Assembly (NCBI GenBank): GCA_020161395.1
Contig: JAIUOE010000004.1
Coordinates: 186,001 to 250,000 of the forward strand
Reading direction: 5' to 3'
Source: Bacteroidota bacterium
GTDB taxonomy: Bacteria; Bacteroidota; Ignavibacteria; Ignavibacteriales; Ignavibacteriaceae
DNA length: 64,000 bases
Position 1 is the first letter of the stretch. Every line of letters starts with the position of its first letter. Shown here piece after piece: positions 62,655-64,000 of the stretch. The translations under genes and the position numbers were made by a program. The notes below the pieces were generated by a model. The model did not search any database. It was not told the origin of the DNA and saw nothing but the letters and a program-made list of their open reading frames with translations.

Positions 62655-62690
62655 GAATTGTAATGTTAATTGATTATTTGTTTTGTGTCG
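62655..62690 (-). promoter_or_regulatory. Short copy of the phage promoter motif before the DUF1874 gene
   Basis: The minus strand shows CGACACAA (62690-62683), the 3' half of the motif. TACAATTC (62662-62655) stands again exactly 20 bases further. The A-rich 5' half of the motif is not conserved. This may be a weaker or earlier promoter of the same class. Confidence 0.5.
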
Positions 62691-62707
62691 TAAATGGAAC
62701 TTCAGAC

Positions 62708-63172
62708 TTAAAATTTTAATGAGTTATCACAATACTTGCTTGCTTCTTTGATTACCTTACTTGCAAGTTTGAATTCTTTTGTCCCTTTTGTCTGTAGCAT
62801 CACAAGTTGAAATAGAATATCAGGTTCTTGCTCCGGTTCAATCCGGGTATAACCCAATTTTTCGGATTTATATAAATGGTAAGCTGCAACTGCAACATCC
62901 ATGGCCTCACTACTTCTGCCCTCAGAGTGATTGTTCCTGATAGCTTTGATCAATTCAAATACTTCCTCCGCGATAATTCCATATCCTTCATGCGGTGATG
63001 CGAATGCTTTGACTCCATGCCTATGATTTCGTCTCGATACAGCCAAAAGAAAATCTACAAGGAAAGGATCTGCAAATATTTGGAGATCTTCAAACTGTGG
63101 GGGTGAACTCTCACCTTCAACCTCTGTCACTTGTTTAATTGAGACAACGTAAATAGGTTGCTCATTATTCAT
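62708..63172 (-). CDS. MazG-like nucleotide pyrophosphohydrolase-type protein
   Basis: A 154-residue protein. SPHEGYGIIAEEVFELIKAIR (about 59-79) with SEAMDVAVAAYHLYKSEK (about 88-105) gives the ExxE...ExxD four-acid metal site of all-alpha NTP pyrophosphohydrolases. Many phages carry this in the form HEGYGVIxEExxEL. Such enzymes hydrolyse (d)NTPs or may lower ppGpp. The flanking N-terminal part is short and polar. It is encoded with small early genes, upstream of the DUF1874 gene. Confidence 0.68.
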   Translation of the reverse strand: MNNEQPIYVVSIKQVTEVEGESSPPQFEDLQIFADPFLVDFLLAVSRRNHRHGVKAFASPHEGYGIIAEEVFELIKAIRNNHSEGRSSEAMDVAVAAYHLYKSEKLGYTRIEPEQEPDILFQLVMLQTKGTKEFKLASKVIKEASKYCDNSLKF

Positions 63173-63522
63173 ATCTCCTTCTCCTCTATTCCGATTTCAT
63201 ACTTGCCTGCGACTAACTTTATTGATTCGACAACATCAGCGATTAACGAATTGTCAATTATTCCTTTATTCAGAACGATTATACCCATCCCGTTTTCTTG
63301 TATTGTCAGAATCACTTTCTTTTCATCTTCACATTCTAATGTTACATTTCTGATTTTTAGTGAATCACCCACCAGATTCATACCTTCGAAAAAGAAGTTC
63401 ACACGATGATCCTGAAAGGTATTGGGTGTGATTTCTGTTTTGGGTTTCTGTATTTCGTCAACTTCCGACTTAATGTTCCGAACCATCGATAATATGTTTT
63501 CGAGTTTGTTTTCATCTTTCAT
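63169..63522 (-). CDS. Hypothetical phage protein
   Basis: A 117-residue protein with an N-terminal helix (ENILSMVRNIKSEVDEIQ) and a strand-rich core (RVNFFFEGMNLVGDSLKI, KKVILTIQENGMGIIVLNK). No domain was recognised. It overlaps the MazG-like gene by 4 bases and the gene upstream by 11 bases, so it is part of the same transcript. Confidence 0.6.
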   Translation of the reverse strand: MKDENKLENILSMVRNIKSEVDEIQKPKTEITPNTFQDHRVNFFFEGMNLVGDSLKIRNVTLECEDEKKVILTIQENGMGIIVLNKGIIDNSLIADVVESIKLVAGKYEIGIEEKEI

Positions 63523-63826
63523 TTTTCGTTCCTTTTAGTGTTCTTGATTTTTGAATCTCCCGGTATCTGTCTGATTCCAAAAGATTCCGGGCTTCTGATT
63601 TTATTTCTTTAATCCCAAGATTACTTGTCAATTGAGGAGGCAATCGTTGATAATCTCCAAAAAAGTTGTTAAAGCATTCGAGTAGTTCCTTTGGATCCGC
63701 TTCCTTCAAATTGGTTGCTAATCTTCTTAGAATATTGATTTTGCTTTTCATTAGCAGAGAGTTGCTTTTCTGCCCCTCGAGTTCTGTAATGTGTTTTTCG
63801 AGCCGCTCGATACCTTTAATGTTCAT
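63512..63826 (-). CDS. Hypothetical phage protein
   Basis: A 104-residue, highly charged helical protein (RLEKHITELEGQKSNSLLMK, INILRRLATNLKEADPKELL), probably a coiled coil, with a basic end. No domain was recognised. It follows the partial gene at the right edge with a 3-base gap. Confidence 0.55.
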   Translation of the reverse strand: MNIKGIERLEKHITELEGQKSNSLLMKSKINILRRLATNLKEADPKELLECFNNFFGDYQRLPPQLTSNLGIKEIKSEARNLLESDRYREIQKSRTLKGTKNER

Positions 63827-63829
63827 TTC

Positions 63830-64000
63830 TTACTCCGAATCAATTTTATTAATTTTCTTTTTTTCTCTTTTTAGCACGGAAATTGCCTCTCCTCTATTGG
63901 TGCATTTATGAATTACTTGCAGATTCGAATCTGTTAATAGGAAACTTTTATTTGTGTGGTTTGAGACAACAACTTCCCAAAATGGTTTGCTGAATCTTAT
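63830..64000 (-). CDS. C-terminal 56 residues of a gene running off the right edge
   Basis: The minus-strand frame is open from base 64000 to TAA 63830-63832. It reads FSKPFWEVVVSNHTNKSFLL, then a Lys-rich end. The start lies outside the window. The stop is 3 bases before the next ATG, the same tight packing as the rest of the operon, so I take it as a true gene. No family can be judged from this part. Confidence 0.6.
   Translation of the reverse strand: MRFSKPFWEVVVSNHTNKSFLLTDSNLQVIHKCTNRGEAISVLKREKKKINKIDSE

Overview
The window has two parts. Positions 1-2280 are bacterial chromosome: the 5' end of dnaK, then birA and coaX with overlapping stop and start codons, then a tRNA-Arg(ACG) with its own terminator. 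From 2450 to the right edge everything is coded on the minus strand. It reads as the late half of an AT-rich contractile-tailed (myovirus-type) prophage with a defence cargo at its tRNA end. No taxon is named by the sequence. The chromosomal genes, the TAnnTTTG-type -7 elements and the style of the phage genes fit the Bacteroidota/Chlorobiota/Ignavibacteriota group. That placement is an inference.

Read in the direction of transcription (right to left), the phage part starts with small early or middle genes (64.0-60.9 kb). These include a MazG-like protein and a DUF1874 (STIV B116/AcrIII-1 fold) protein whose catalytic-histidine position is Tyr. Next come the terminase subunits, the portal and a MuF-type head protein. 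Then follow four very large 'polyvalent' proteins (55.2-38.7 kb): a DdrB/ParB-like protein, an LPD1 metallopeptidase-like protein, an ADP-ribosyltransferase-like protein, and a 2534-residue methylase-helicase. After these come a fused protease-major capsid protein, lysis-type genes (amidase, holin-like, membrane/coiled-coil proteins), and neck genes. The tail follows: sheath, tube, frameshifted assembly chaperone, tape measure, hub with an amidase domain, spike, LysM-gp25 wedge, baseplate J, tail protein I and two fibres (28.9-9.9 kb).

A 16-base motif is repeated exactly in front of the portal, capsid and tail modules, each time exactly 20 bases upstream of a TAnnWT element. A shorter copy precedes the DUF1874 gene. 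This looks like a phage-specific late promoter. Two essential phage genes (portal, and the free amidase) carry single in-frame stops, so the prophage is probably defective unless these stops are suppressed.

Between the last tail fibre and the tRNA lies a defence cargo (9.5-2.5 kb). It holds an AbiJ-NTD4/HEPN-like protein paired with a frameshifted ADP-ribosyltransferase, a single-chain restriction-methylation-specificity enzyme, and a tight three-gene operon. That operon encodes a ThsB-like TIR protein, a three-helix membrane protein and a second TIR protein. It resembles Thoeris logic but lacks ThsA, and it is the best candidate here for an undescribed system.
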